A stretch of DNA of 8,684 nt from Candidatus Tectimicrobiota bacterium (GCA_016184445.1 JACPCT010000049.1:1-8684); one strand, 5' to 3'. Positions 1 to 5,581 are shown, counted from the first letter of the stretch. Numbers and translations are program-made. Notes: generated by a model not told the origin, from the sequence alone.

Positions 1-251
1 TCGATCTTCTCGATGCGGGGGGAGTGCACGGGGAAGATGCGCTCCACGCCGACGCCGTAGGAGATCTTGCGGACGCGGAAGCGCTCCCTGAGGCCCGCGC
101 CGCTGCGGGCGGTGACCACGCCCTCGTACACCTGGATGCGCTCCTTGTCGCCCTCCACGATCTTGACGTGGACGCGCACCGTATCGCCCGGCTCCATGTC
201 GGGGATGTCCTTCCGCATTCCTTCGCGCTCAATGCGATCGATCAAGTCCAC
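1..251 (-). CDS. rplS: 50S ribosomal protein L19, N-terminal part (3' end outside window)
   Basis: Encodes the first ~83 residues of ribosomal protein L19, a 50S protein located near the interface with the 30S subunit. The reading frame starts [17 protein letters not shown] and carries the L19 hallmarks [43 protein letters not shown] and then runs off the left edge. The start is a GTG at 251-249, supported by an AAGGAG Shine-Dalgarno at 264-259 with a 7-nt spacer; the family normally starts with a short helix resembling this one (xxIDxIExE). It is the last visible gene of the ffh-rpsP-rimM-trmD cluster and lies 20 nt after the SPOUT methyltransferase stop, so it is probably co-transcribed. 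Identification is secure; only the C-terminal third is missing. Confidence 0.96.
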   Translation of the reverse strand, partial: MDLIDRIEREGMRKDIPDMEPGDTVRVHVKIVEGDKERIQVYEGVVTARSGAGLRERFRVRKISYGVGVERIFPVHSPRIEKI

Positions 252-271
252 AACCCAGCTCCTTCCCGCGC

Positions 272-838
272 CTACGGCGCCCCCAGCAGGCGATCCAGGA
301 CGACGGCCGCCGCCGAGCGGACCGGCAAATGATTGAAGCCCTCATCCCGCGCCCCCCGCAGGGGGGCCAGGCGGATATCCGACCTCTCGAACACCTCGGG
401 GGCGAGCCCCCAGCTCGTCCCGAACAGGAGGAGGATGGGCGCCTGCTCCCGCCCGATCCGCTCCCGGAGGACGCCGTAGCCCACGGCCCCCGGAACCTCC
501 CGGGCCGAGGTGGCGGCCAGCAGCGGCCGCCTCCCCTCCCGGGCCTCCACCGCCTCGACGGCGGCGTCCAGGTCCGCGGCGACCTGGACCTGCTCCAGCG
601 TCTCTCCCCGCTGGGGATTCAGCTCGCGGCCCTGCCCCTTCAGGAAATGCTCCAAAACCCGGCGCACGAACAGCCGCTGGGGAGGCGAGGGGTGTACCAC
701 AAACGTGCCCGCGACGCCATAGGTCCGGCCCGCCCGGGCCAGGTCGTGCATGTCCAGGCTCGTGACGGAGGAGGTGACCACCTGCCCCTCCGGCCCCAGC
801 ACCGGATGGTGCAGGAGGGCGACATAGACGCTGCCCAC
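272..838 (-). CDS. SPOUT-family RNA methyltransferase (PF09936 / TM1570 type)
   Basis: 188-residue predicted SAM-dependent RNA methyltransferase of the SPOUT (alpha/beta knot) class. It resembles the family described as Methyltrn_RNA_4 (PF09936), whose Thermotoga member TM1570 also lies near trmD. Visible blocks: N-terminal [13 protein letters not shown] (3-15), the [17 protein letters not shown] segment (27-42) followed by [18 protein letters not shown] (137-149, cofactor-loop type), and the knot-like [19 protein letters not shown] (168-186). No TRAM or THUMP domain is present, so substrate recognition must come from the knot domain or a partner. The RNA target is not known to me. The start is a GTG at 838-836, 8 nt after the trmD stop, with a modest AGGGG upstream. 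Its place between trmD and rplS suggests a tRNA or rRNA substrate, but that is inference. Family assignment is fairly sure; function is open. Confidence 0.85.
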   Translation of the reverse strand: MGSVYVALLHHPVLGPEGQVVTSSVTSLDMHDLARAGRTYGVAGTFVVHPSPPQRLFVRRVLEHFLKGQGRELNPQRGETLEQVQVAADLDAAVEAVEAREGRRPLLAATSAREVPGAVGYGVLRERIGREQAPILLLFGTSWGLAPEVFERSDIRLAPLRGARDEGFNHLPVRSAAAVVLDRLLGAP

Positions 839-846
839 CGCGGCCC

Positions 847-1572
847 CTAGGAGGAGGATTCCAGGAGCTGGAGATCCTCCCCGGTCAGCTTCGCCCGCTC
901 GAACAAGTCCCGCCGGAACTCCCGGGTGCGGCGCAGGGCGGCGCCGCGCCGCCAGCGCCGGATGGCCTCGTGGTTCCCGGTCAGGAGCACCTCGGGCACC
1001 CGCAGCCCCCGGAACTCAGGCGGCCGGGTGTAGTGCGGGTGGTCGAGCAGGCCCTCCGAGAAGCTCTCCCGGAGGGCCGACTCCTCGTTCCCCAGCACCC
1101 CGGGGAGGAGCCGGGCCACCGCGTCCGCCACCGCCATCGCCGGCACCTCGCCGCCCGAAAGCACGTAGTCGCCGATCGAGAGCTCCTCGTCCACGGCCAG
1201 CTCGCGCACCCGGTCGTCCACCCCTTCATACCGGCCGCAGATGAGCAGCAGCCGCGCCCGTCCGGCCAGCTCCCGGGCCTTGGCCTGGTCGAAGGCGCGG
1301 CCCTGGGGGCTCAGGAGCACCCGCCAGGGAGCCGCGCCCCCCCCGGCCGAGATGGCCTCCACGGCCCGGACGATGGGCTCGGGCTTCATGACCATGCCCG
1401 CCCCGCCGCCGTAGGGGGTGTCGTCCGTCTGGCGGTAGGCGCCCTCGGCGAAGTCGCGGAGGCTCCAAACCCGCGCCTCGATCACCCCCCGCTCCACCGC
1501 GCGCCCGAGCACCCCCTCCCGGAAGACGCCCTCGAAGAGGCCCGGCAGCACGGTCAGCACGTCAAAGCGCAT
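847..1572 (-). CDS. trmD: tRNA (guanine37-N1)-methyltransferase TrmD
   Basis: Methylates N1 of G37 next to the anticodon of tRNAs with a G36G37 sequence, using SAM, and so prevents +1 frameshifting; a cytosolic SPOUT dimer. At 241 residues it has the normal family length. Visible motifs: MRFDVLTVLPGLF at the N-terminus, DDTPYGGGAGMVM (50-62), LSPQGR (87-92), ICGRYEGVDDRV (111-122), SIGDYVLSGGE (132-142) and GLLDHPHYTRP (174-184), the last three forming the trefoil-knot SAM site and the interdomain region. Arg154 is retained. The residue matching E. coli catalytic Asp169 is Glu169, a conservative change. The start ATG overlaps the rimM 3' end by 11 nt and is preceded by a strong GGGGAGGAGGG, suggesting translational coupling. 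It is followed after 8 nt by the second SPOUT methyltransferase. Confidence 0.97.
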   Translation of the reverse strand: MRFDVLTVLPGLFEGVFREGVLGRAVERGVIEARVWSLRDFAEGAYRQTDDTPYGGGAGMVMKPEPIVRAVEAISAGGGAAPWRVLLSPQGRAFDQAKARELAGRARLLLICGRYEGVDDRVRELAVDEELSIGDYVLSGGEVPAMAVADAVARLLPGVLGNEESALRESFSEGLLDHPHYTRPPEFRGLRVPEVLLTGNHEAIRRWRRGAALRRTREFRRDLFERAKLTGEDLQLLESSS

Positions 1573-2095
1573 CCCCGCCCTCCTCCCCGGCCGCCGGCTC
1601 CTCCATCCGGGGCGGCCGGACCACCCACCTGCTCCCCTCCCGGCGGAGGAGCACCTCGCGCAGCGCCGGGATCAGGAGCTCCCCCTCCTCCGGCGTGCGG
1701 ATGAGCAGGACGTCGTTGCCGCCCGCCCCGAGCAGGTCCTCGAACCGGCCCAGGAGGGCGCCCGATTCGTCCACCGCCTCGGTGCCCTCGAAATCCTCCC
1801 AGTAGAGCACCCCCTCCGCCTCGCCGGGGAGGGACGCCCGCCCGGCGAGGAAGACGGCCCCGCGGAGCGCCTCGGCCTCCTCGGGGGTGTCGATCCCCCG
1901 GAACTTCCAGACGACGCTCCCCTTCCCCGCGAGGTGAAAGGACTCGACCTCGAGCCTCCGTCCGGGATCGGACTGGAGGAACACCTCCCCGATCCGGCGG
2001 TAGGCCGCCGCGTCCTCGAGCCAGGGCCGCACCCGCAGGGCGCCGTTCAACCCCTGGGAGCGGACTCCCTCGCCCACGGCCACCAGCCTGGTCAT
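1562..2095 (-). CDS. rimM: 16S rRNA processing / 30S maturation factor RimM
   Basis: Assists late 30S assembly by binding ribosomal protein S19 and acting on the 3' (head) domain of 16S rRNA. The 177-residue product has the two usual parts: an N-terminal RimM barrel (about 1-90) with VGEGVRSQGLNGALRVRPW, a variant of the family VGxxxGxHGLKGELRV signature, and a C-terminal PRC-barrel (about 95-165) with LLGAGGNDVLLIR and GELLIPALREVLL. The final ~15 residues are acidic and probably disordered. The ATG start at 2095 lies 16 nt after the rpsP stop. The Shine-Dalgarno is weak, with GAGGG lying too far upstream, so translation may rely on coupling to rpsP. The 3' end overlaps trmD by 11 nt. rimM directly after rpsP means the khpA (KH-domain) gene often found here is missing. 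Confidence 0.93.
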   Translation of the reverse strand: MTRLVAVGEGVRSQGLNGALRVRPWLEDAAAYRRIGEVFLQSDPGRRLEVESFHLAGKGSVVWKFRGIDTPEEAEALRGAVFLAGRASLPGEAEGVLYWEDFEGTEAVDESGALLGRFEDLLGAGGNDVLLIRTPEEGELLIPALREVLLRREGSRWVVRPPRMEEPAAGEEGGDAL

Positions 2096-2111
2096 CGCGG
2101 GGAGGCGGCCC

Positions 2112-2357
2112 TCAGACGGGGATGCCGGCCTTCTCGAAGAGGTTGCGGACCGTCTGGGTGGGGGTCGCGCCCTTGCTCAGCCACACCTTCGCCTTCTCCT
2201 GGTCGATCTCGACGAAGGGAGGGTCCAGGGAGGGATCGTAGCGGCCGATCTTCTCGATGAAGCGGCCATCCCGGGGCATCCGCTCATCCTGGACGACCAG
2301 CCGGTAGCGGGGGGCTTTCTTCATCCCAGCGCGGGCGAGACGGATCTTCACGGCCAA
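2112..2357 (-). CDS. rpsP: 30S ribosomal protein S16
   Basis: Small-subunit protein S16, which stabilises the 5' domain and body of 16S rRNA during 30S assembly. The 81-residue product begins [22 protein letters not shown] and contains [19 protein letters not shown] and the C-terminal [15 protein letters not shown], all diagnostic, at the usual length for the family. The start is inferred as TTG at 2357-2355 because a GAGGAGAT Shine-Dalgarno (2370-2363) sits at proper spacing. A GTG six bases further in would give MKIRL but leaves the ribosome-binding site about 13 nt away. It follows ffh after 11 nt, and its ribosome-binding site touches the ffh stop codon, which suggests coupled translation. 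Confidence 0.97.
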   Translation of the reverse strand: MAVKIRLARAGMKKAPRYRLVVQDERMPRDGRFIEKIGRYDPSLDPPFVEIDQEKAKVWLSKGATPTQTVRNLFEKAGIPV

Positions 2358-2362
2358 GTTCT

Positions 2363-2370
2363 ATCTCCTC
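2363..2370 (-). promoter_or_regulatory. rpsP ribosome-binding site overlapping the ffh stop codon
   Basis: On the minus strand GAGGAGAT begins inside the ffh TGA stop and sits 5-7 nt before the TTG used by rpsP. It decides in favour of the TTG start at 2357 over the in-frame GTG at 2351, and implies termination-reinitiation coupling between ffh and rpsP. Confidence 0.7.
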
Positions 2371-3703
2371 ACGAATTGAGCATCTGGCGCATCATGCGCA
2401 GCTTGCCCTGCTTTCCGCCCTTGGAAAATTGCCTCATCACCTTCTGCATCTGGGTGAACTGGCGCAGGAGGCGGTTCACGTCCTGCACCTGGGTGCCGCT
2501 CCCGAGCGCGATGCGCCGGCGGCGGCTCCCCTTGATCACCTCGGGCCGGCGGCGCTCCCCGGGGGTCATCGAGTCGATGATGGCCACCGTGCGCGTCAGC
2601 TCCTTCTCGTCGAGGTCCATCCCCCGCAGGCGCGGGCCCAGGCCCGGCACCATGGAGAGCAGGTCGGTGAGGGGGCCCATCTTCCGCATCCGCGCGATCT
2701 GGTCGCGCATGGTCTCCAGGGTGAACACCCCCTTCTGGAGGCTCTGGGCCATCTCCTGGGCGTCCCCGGGGGCGATGGCCGCCTCGGCCTTCTCGATGAG
2801 GGAGAGGACGTCCCCCATCCCCAGGATGCGCGACGCCATCCGGTCCGGGTGGAAGTCCTCGAGGGCGTCCAGCTTCTCCCCCACCCCGGCGAGCTTGATG
2901 GGGAGGCCCGTCACCGCCCGCAGCGAGAGGGCGGCGCCGCCGCGGGCATCGCCGTCCAGCTTGGTGAAGACGACGCCCGTCAGCCCGATCTTCCGCTGGA
3001 ACGCCTCCCCGAGCCCCACCGCCTCCTGGCCCGTCATGGCGTCCGCCACGAGGAGGGTCTCGTGCGGCCGGGCCAGCTCCTTCATGCGGCGGAGCTCCTC
3101 CATCAGGCCGTCGTCGGCGTGCATCCGGCCCGCGCTGTCCAGGACGCAGTAGTCGTAGTGCTCGCGCCGGGCCCGCTCGAGCGCCTGGGCGGCGATGGCG
3201 AGGGGATCCTTCATCCCCTCCGAGTCGAAGGCGTCCGCCCCGGTCTGCTCGGCCAGCCGCTTGAGCTGGGCGATGGCGGCGGGCCGGGCCACGTCCGCGG
3301 GGACGAGGAGCACCCGCAGCCCCTTCCCCCGCAGGCGGAGCGCCAGCTTGCCGGCCGTCGTGGTCTTGCCCGAGCCCTGGAGCCCCACGAGCATGACGAC
3401 GGTGGTGCCGGCCGGGGCCCTCTCCAGGGCGGCCCCCCGCCGCCCCATGAGCTCGGTCAGCTCGGCGTGGACCGCCTTGACCACCTGCTGGGAGGGGTCC
3501 AGGTGGATGGCCCGCTCGGCCCCCGCCACCGCCCCGCGGACCTTGCCGATGAAGTCCCTGGCCACCCGGAAGTTGACGTCGGCCTCGAGGAGGGCGAGCC
3601 GGATCTCGCGGAGGACGGCGTCCACCTCCTTCTCGCCCAGGGCGCCCTTTCCCCGGATGTCCCGGAAAATGGCCCCCAAGCGGTCCCGAAGCCCCTCGAA
3701 CAT
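2369..3703 (-). CDS. ffh: Signal recognition particle protein Ffh (SRP54)
   Basis: GTPase subunit of the bacterial SRP. With 4.5S RNA it binds signal sequences on ribosomes and, through FtsY, delivers inner-membrane and some exported proteins to SecYEG. From the ATG at 3703 the protein is 444 residues, normal for Ffh. An N domain (MFEGLRDRL, EADVNFRVARDF) precedes the G domain with GLQGSGKTT (G1, about 107-115), DVARPAA (G2 region), DSAGR (G3, about 189-193, where most members have DTAGR), TKLDGDARGG (G4) and GVGEKLDALEDFHPDRMASRILGMGD (split by family motifs around G5). The M domain contains SRRRRIALGSG (393-403), the SRP-RNA-binding helix-turn, and a Gln/Met/Lys-rich tail. The same frame extends upstream to a TTG at 3769, but that lies at the predicted transcription start and adds 22 non-conserved residues, so I start at 3703. 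First gene of its operon. Confidence 0.96.
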   Translation of the reverse strand: MFEGLRDRLGAIFRDIRGKGALGEKEVDAVLREIRLALLEADVNFRVARDFIGKVRGAVAGAERAIHLDPSQQVVKAVHAELTELMGRRGAALERAPAGTTVVMLVGLQGSGKTTTAGKLALRLRGKGLRVLLVPADVARPAAIAQLKRLAEQTGADAFDSEGMKDPLAIAAQALERARREHYDYCVLDSAGRMHADDGLMEELRRMKELARPHETLLVADAMTGQEAVGLGEAFQRKIGLTGVVFTKLDGDARGGAALSLRAVTGLPIKLAGVGEKLDALEDFHPDRMASRILGMGDVLSLIEKAEAAIAPGDAQEMAQSLQKGVFTLETMRDQIARMRKMGPLTDLLSMVPGLGPRLRGMDLDEKELTRTVAIIDSMTPGERRRPEVIKGSRRRRIALGSGTQVQDVNRLLRQFTQMQKVMRQFSKGGKQGKLRMMRQMLNS

Positions 3704-3720
3704 GCCGCCCATCCCCGGAG

Positions 3721-3743
3721 AAGAAAAACGGCCCTCCAGGCCG
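3721..3743 (-). terminator. Terminator-like hairpin in the ffh leader (possible attenuator)
   Basis: On the minus strand CGGCC (3743-3739), a 5-nt loop TGGAG, the exact complement GGCCG (3733-3729) and then TTTTTCTT (3728-3721) form a short intrinsic-terminator shape. It lies between the predicted ffh promoter and the ffh ATG, about 18 nt before the start codon. GGCC occurs three times nearby (3746-3743, 3742-3739, 3733-3730), so alternative pairings are possible. The stem is only 5 bp, so termination efficiency is doubtful; in GC-rich DNA such a stem can arise by chance, though the following T-run is unusual here. Confidence 0.35.
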
Positions 3744-3777
3744 GCCAAAACGCCCGGAAAGCCAAGCAAAACGGCTA

Positions 3778-3806
3778 TTTATAGGAGTCCCGGCGGGTCC
3801 TGTCAA
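3778..3806 (-). promoter_or_regulatory. Sigma70-type promoter for ffh operon
   Basis: On the minus strand a perfect -35 TTGACA (3806-3801) and -10 TATAAA (3783-3778, 5 of 6 consensus) are separated by exactly 17 bp. The predicted transcription start is near 3772-3771, giving a leader of about 68 nt before the ffh ATG at 3703. The spacer contains the 9-bp palindrome CCCGCCGGG (3797-3789), which could be chance. This is the best promoter-like match I saw in the window, placed just after the stop of the upstream small membrane-protein gene. Confidence 0.75.
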
Positions 3807-3830
3807 CCGGGGGGCGGGAAGGGTAGTAGC

Positions 3831-4199
3831 CTATTTTGAATAAACTGCCAGCCAAGCCGCCGCTGCGCTCACCACGGAAGCAAGTGCGGAGAGTAAAGCG
3901 ATAATCCAAATACGTGATTCTCTGATTGCCCTTTCGGCTTCGAAAATCCTGCGCCCTAGGTCGTTTCTGTCAATGGTGATGGGGCCATACTGAAATGATT
4001 CCTCGTTTCCCGAAGAATAAGGAAAAAGCCCCATCTCTCTTGCGTACTCCACTAGCTTTTCCCCACTCTGATTGCCAAGGACTAAGTGACTTCGGTTTAC
4101 CCCAGGATTTCTTCCATTGTCCAAACATGGCCAGACACCCCCGCTTCCATCCCCGTGGTCACCCGCAATGTCCGATGAACACGCCCGAAATTGTACCAC
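3831..4199 (-). CDS. Hypothetical small membrane protein (start uncertain, possibly frameshifted)
   Basis: I do not recognise this gene. The 122-codon frame from a GTG at 4199 ends in a charged, probably helical stretch (RNDLGRRIFEAERAIRES, about 78-95) followed by one hydrophobic segment (WIIALLSALASVVSAAAAWLAV, about 98-119) and a two-residue tail, so it looks like a C-terminally anchored or single-pass membrane protein. The first ~48 residues are rich in Gly/Asp/Cys and not convincing as protein. Alternative starts are a GTG at 4052 (73 residues, GGGG-type ribosome-binding site), or a different frame starting at ATG 4128 that would join this one by a +1 shift near 4056-4064. G+C is about 50%, far below the neighbours, which points to transfer. 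It is divergent from mazEF, and no terminator separates it from the ffh promoter. It could also be a remnant. Confidence 0.45.
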   Translation of the reverse strand: MVQFRACSSDIAGDHGDGSGGVWPCLDNGRNPGVNRSHLVLGNQSGEKLVEYAREMGLFPYSSGNEESFQYGPITIDRNDLGRRIFEAERAIRESRIWIIALLSALASVVSAAAAWLAVYSK

Positions 4200-4222
4200 G
4201 CGAAATGAAGCGATACATTATA
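4190..4222. promoter_or_regulatory. Candidate divergent promoter/operator region of mazEF and the small membrane gene
   Basis: This AT-rich stretch lies just upstream of mazE. On the plus strand TTGTAC (4191-4196), a 17-bp spacer and TACATT (4214-4219) make a weak sigma70-like promoter for mazEF. On the minus strand a perfect TATAAT occupies 4222-4217 with only a poor -35, and a second TACAAT lies at 4195-4190. The two arms TGTA...CGC and GCG...TACA (4192-4217) form an imperfect inverted repeat that could be an operator. Autorepression by MazE-MazF is known in the family; binding here is inference. Confidence 0.35.
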
Positions 4223-4227
4223 TATCC

Positions 4228-4234
4228 AAGGAGG
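4228..4234 (+). promoter_or_regulatory. mazE ribosome-binding site
   Basis: A near-perfect AAGGAGG sits 7 nt before the ATG at 4242. It fixes the mazE start at that ATG rather than the in-frame TTG at 4236, which would lie on top of the Shine-Dalgarno spacer. Confidence 0.8.
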
Positions 4235-4241
4235 GTTGGCG

Positions 4242-4475
4242 ATGAAAGCCACGGTGGCCAAATGGGGGAATAGCTTGGCTTTGCGGATTCCATCCCCATT
4301 GGCCGAAGAATGTCAGTTGAAAGAAGGCACGCGGGTTGAAATCGTACGGAATGGAAAGGGGCTTTTGATCCGGAAGCCCCGATTCGTACTCGCCGATCTC
4401 TTGGCGGCCATCACCCCCGGGAACATTCACTCCGAGATGGGTACGGGTGAGGCGGCCGGCCGGGAAGAATGGTGA
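4242..4475 (+). CDS. mazE: Antitoxin MazE (AbrB/SpoVT-type DNA-binding)
   Basis: Labile antitoxin of a type II toxin-antitoxin pair. It neutralises MazF by wrapping its C-terminal tail into the toxin's RNA groove, and with MazF normally represses its own promoter. The 77-residue product begins MKATVAKWGNSLALRIPSPLAEE, the hallmark KWGNSxAxRIP of the swapped-hairpin AbrB/MazE fold (about 1-47). It ends in the acidic toxin-binding tail LADLLAAITPGNIHSEMGTGEAAGREEW, including the conserved LLxxITPxNxHxE and G(R)EW elements seen in E. coli-type MazE. Start chosen at ATG 4242 because of the AAGGAGG upstream. The last 7 nt overlap mazF, so the two are translationally coupled. G+C is well below the flanking operons, consistent with acquisition. 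Identification is confident. Confidence 0.93.
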   Translation: MKATVAKWGNSLALRIPSPLAEECQLKEGTRVEIVRNGKGLLIRKPRFVLADLLAAITPGNIHSEMGTGEAAGREEW

Positions 4476-4816
4476 AAGGGGCCAAGTATATCCCCGACCG
4501 GGGCGATATCGTCTGGTTCCGGTTCAATCCACAGGCAGGACACGAACAGGCGGGCGATAGGCCCGCCTTGGTTCTTTCCCCGAGAGCGTATAACGAAAAA
4601 ACTTCCCTGGCGGTCCTTTGTCCCATCACAGGCCAGCGGAAGGGCTATCCGTTCGAAGTGGCCTTGCCCGACGGCCTGCCTGTCAGTGGAGTGGTGTTGG
4701 CGGATCAAGTGAAGAGCCTGGATTGGACGATTCGGCTGGCGTCCTTGAAGTGCAAGGCTCCGAGGGCTGTACTGGAGGAAGTGACTGGAAAACTTAGCGC
4801 CCTCATCGGCTCATAA
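4469..4816 (+). CDS. mazF: Endoribonuclease toxin MazF
   Basis: Sequence-specific, ribosome-independent endoribonuclease of the MazF/PemK family that cuts single-stranded RNA and arrests growth when MazE is lost. The 115-residue protein has the normal length and closely follows E. coli MazF: YIPDRGDIVWFRFNPQAGHEQAGDRPALVLSP (7-38), YNEKTSLAVLCPIT (41-54), KGYPFEV (58-64) and VLADQVKSLDW (76-86). The residues matching E. coli catalytic/RNA-binding Glu24, Arg29 and Thr52 are present as Glu26, Arg31 and Thr54, so it looks active. The ATG at 4469 overlaps mazE by 7 nt. The cognate cleavage motif cannot be read from the sequence. Downstream, 87 nt separate it from the convergent rpe gene; I see only weak hairpins there and no clear intrinsic terminator for either gene. 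Confidence 0.94.
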   Translation: MVKGAKYIPDRGDIVWFRFNPQAGHEQAGDRPALVLSPRAYNEKTSLAVLCPITGQRKGYPFEVALPDGLPVSGVVLADQVKSLDWTIRLASLKCKAPRAVLEEVTGKLSALIGS

Positions 4817-4903
4817 TGCTGTCATTGAACCCTTCCACGCCTCCGGCATTCCGGGAAGCGAAAACTCGAACCAATTCAACTTAGGACGCCAGCCCGGGAG
4901 GGC

Positions 4904-5581
4904 CTACTCCCCCCGGATTTTCCGGATGGCCCCGGCGTAGTCCGGGGAGCCGAACACGGCCGTCCCCGCCACCAGCACGTCCGCCCCCGCCTCCCTGAGC
5001 GCCGGGGCGTTCCCGGCCGTCACCCCGCCGTCCACCTCGAGCAGGGCCTCCGGCCCCCGGGCGTCCATCATCCGCCGCGCCTCGCGCACCCGGTCCAGGG
5101 CCGAGGGGATGAACTCCTGGCCCCCGAAGCCGGGGTTCACGCTCATCACGAGCACCAGGTCCACGTCCCCCAGCACCGGCTCGATGCTGCCGAGGGGCGT
5201 CCCCGGGTTCAGGGTCACCCCGGCCAGCGCCCCCCGGGAGCGGATGGCCTGGAGGGTCCGGTGGAGGTGGTGGGGCGCCTCGACGTGGACGGTGACGATG
5301 TCGGCGCCCGCGAGGACGAACTCCTCCACGTAGCGGTCCGGCTGGGCGATCATGAGGTGGACGTCGAGCACCAACCCGGGGGCGGCCCGCCGGGCGGCCG
5401 CCACCCCCAGCGGCCCCACCGAGATGTTGGGCACGAAGTGGCCGTCCATCACGTCGAAGTGGAGCCAGTCGGCCCCCGCGCCGCGGACGGCCTCGATCTC
5501 CTCCCCCATCCGCTCGAACTTGCAGGCGAGGAGGGAGGGGGCGATCCGGATCCTCCCCCGCGTCATGTCGGGCCTGGGCAT
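4904..5581 (-). CDS. rpe: Ribulose-phosphate 3-epimerase
   Basis: Interconverts D-ribulose 5-phosphate and D-xylulose 5-phosphate in the pentose phosphate (or Calvin) pathway; a cytosolic, metal-dependent TIM barrel. The 225-residue product has the family length and signatures: IAPSLLACKF (13-22), LHFDVMDGHFVPNISVGP (40-57), DVHLMI (73-78), VTLNPGTPL (122-130), VLVMSVNPGFGGQEFIP (143-159), LEVDGGV (181-187) and ADVLVAGTAVFG (200-211, phosphate-binding end). The metal ligands and catalytic acids map to His41, Asp43, His75 and Asp184, all present. The ATG at 5581 is favoured by an AGGGAG that overlaps the stop of the PASTA gene; an ATG five codons on lacks such a site. It is the last gene of the fmt-rsmB-PASTA operon and converges with mazF. 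Confidence 0.97.
   Translation of the reverse strand: MPRPDMTRGRIRIAPSLLACKFERMGEEIEAVRGAGADWLHFDVMDGHFVPNISVGPLGVAAARRAAPGLVLDVHLMIAQPDRYVEEFVLAGADIVTVHVEAPHHLHRTLQAIRSRGALAGVTLNPGTPLGSIEPVLGDVDLVLVMSVNPGFGGQEFIPSALDRVREARRMMDARGPEALLEVDGGVTAGNAPALREAGADVLVAGTAVFGSPDYAGAIRKIRGE

Larger units (their letters stand above)
3831..4880. other. Lower-GC accessory patch inserted between rpe and ffh operons
   Basis: Base composition drops sharply from the flanking ~70-75% G+C to about 45-60% over this stretch, with relaxed third-codon-position bias. It holds only the hypothetical membrane protein and mazEF, neither of which belongs to the flanking housekeeping operons. I found no transposase, integrase, terminal inverted repeat or obvious target-site duplication at either edge, so the mode of entry is not visible. 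The boundaries are set by composition and are approximate. Confidence 0.6.

Noticed and set aside
2429..3784. Long plus-strand open frame (451 codons) opposite ffh
   Set aside because: Antisense of the unmistakable Ffh frame, with His/Leu/Pro/Gly-rich composition typical of shadows in high-GC DNA.
2361..3806. Second minus-strand open frame (481 codons) covering ffh
   Set aside because: Gly/Arg/Pro-rich product in a different frame from Ffh; a third-position GC artefact.
3995..4273. Plus-strand open frame opposite the small membrane protein, running into mazE
   Set aside because: It covers the mazE ribosome-binding site and start and has no ribosome-binding site of its own or recognisable motifs.
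4427..4708. Minus-strand open frame opposite mazE-mazF
   Set aside because: Antisense to the clearly recognisable toxin-antitoxin genes; no supporting start signal.
4817..4903. Possible bidirectional terminator between mazF and rpe
   Set aside because: Only short GC hairpins (such as GCCC-TCCC-GGGC and CCGG-CATT-CCGG) are visible and none is followed by a T-run, so I do not call a terminator.
3784..4903. IS element or integron-like ends around the low-GC patch
   Set aside because: I found no transposase or integrase frame, terminal inverted repeats, attC-like site or matching target duplication at either edge.
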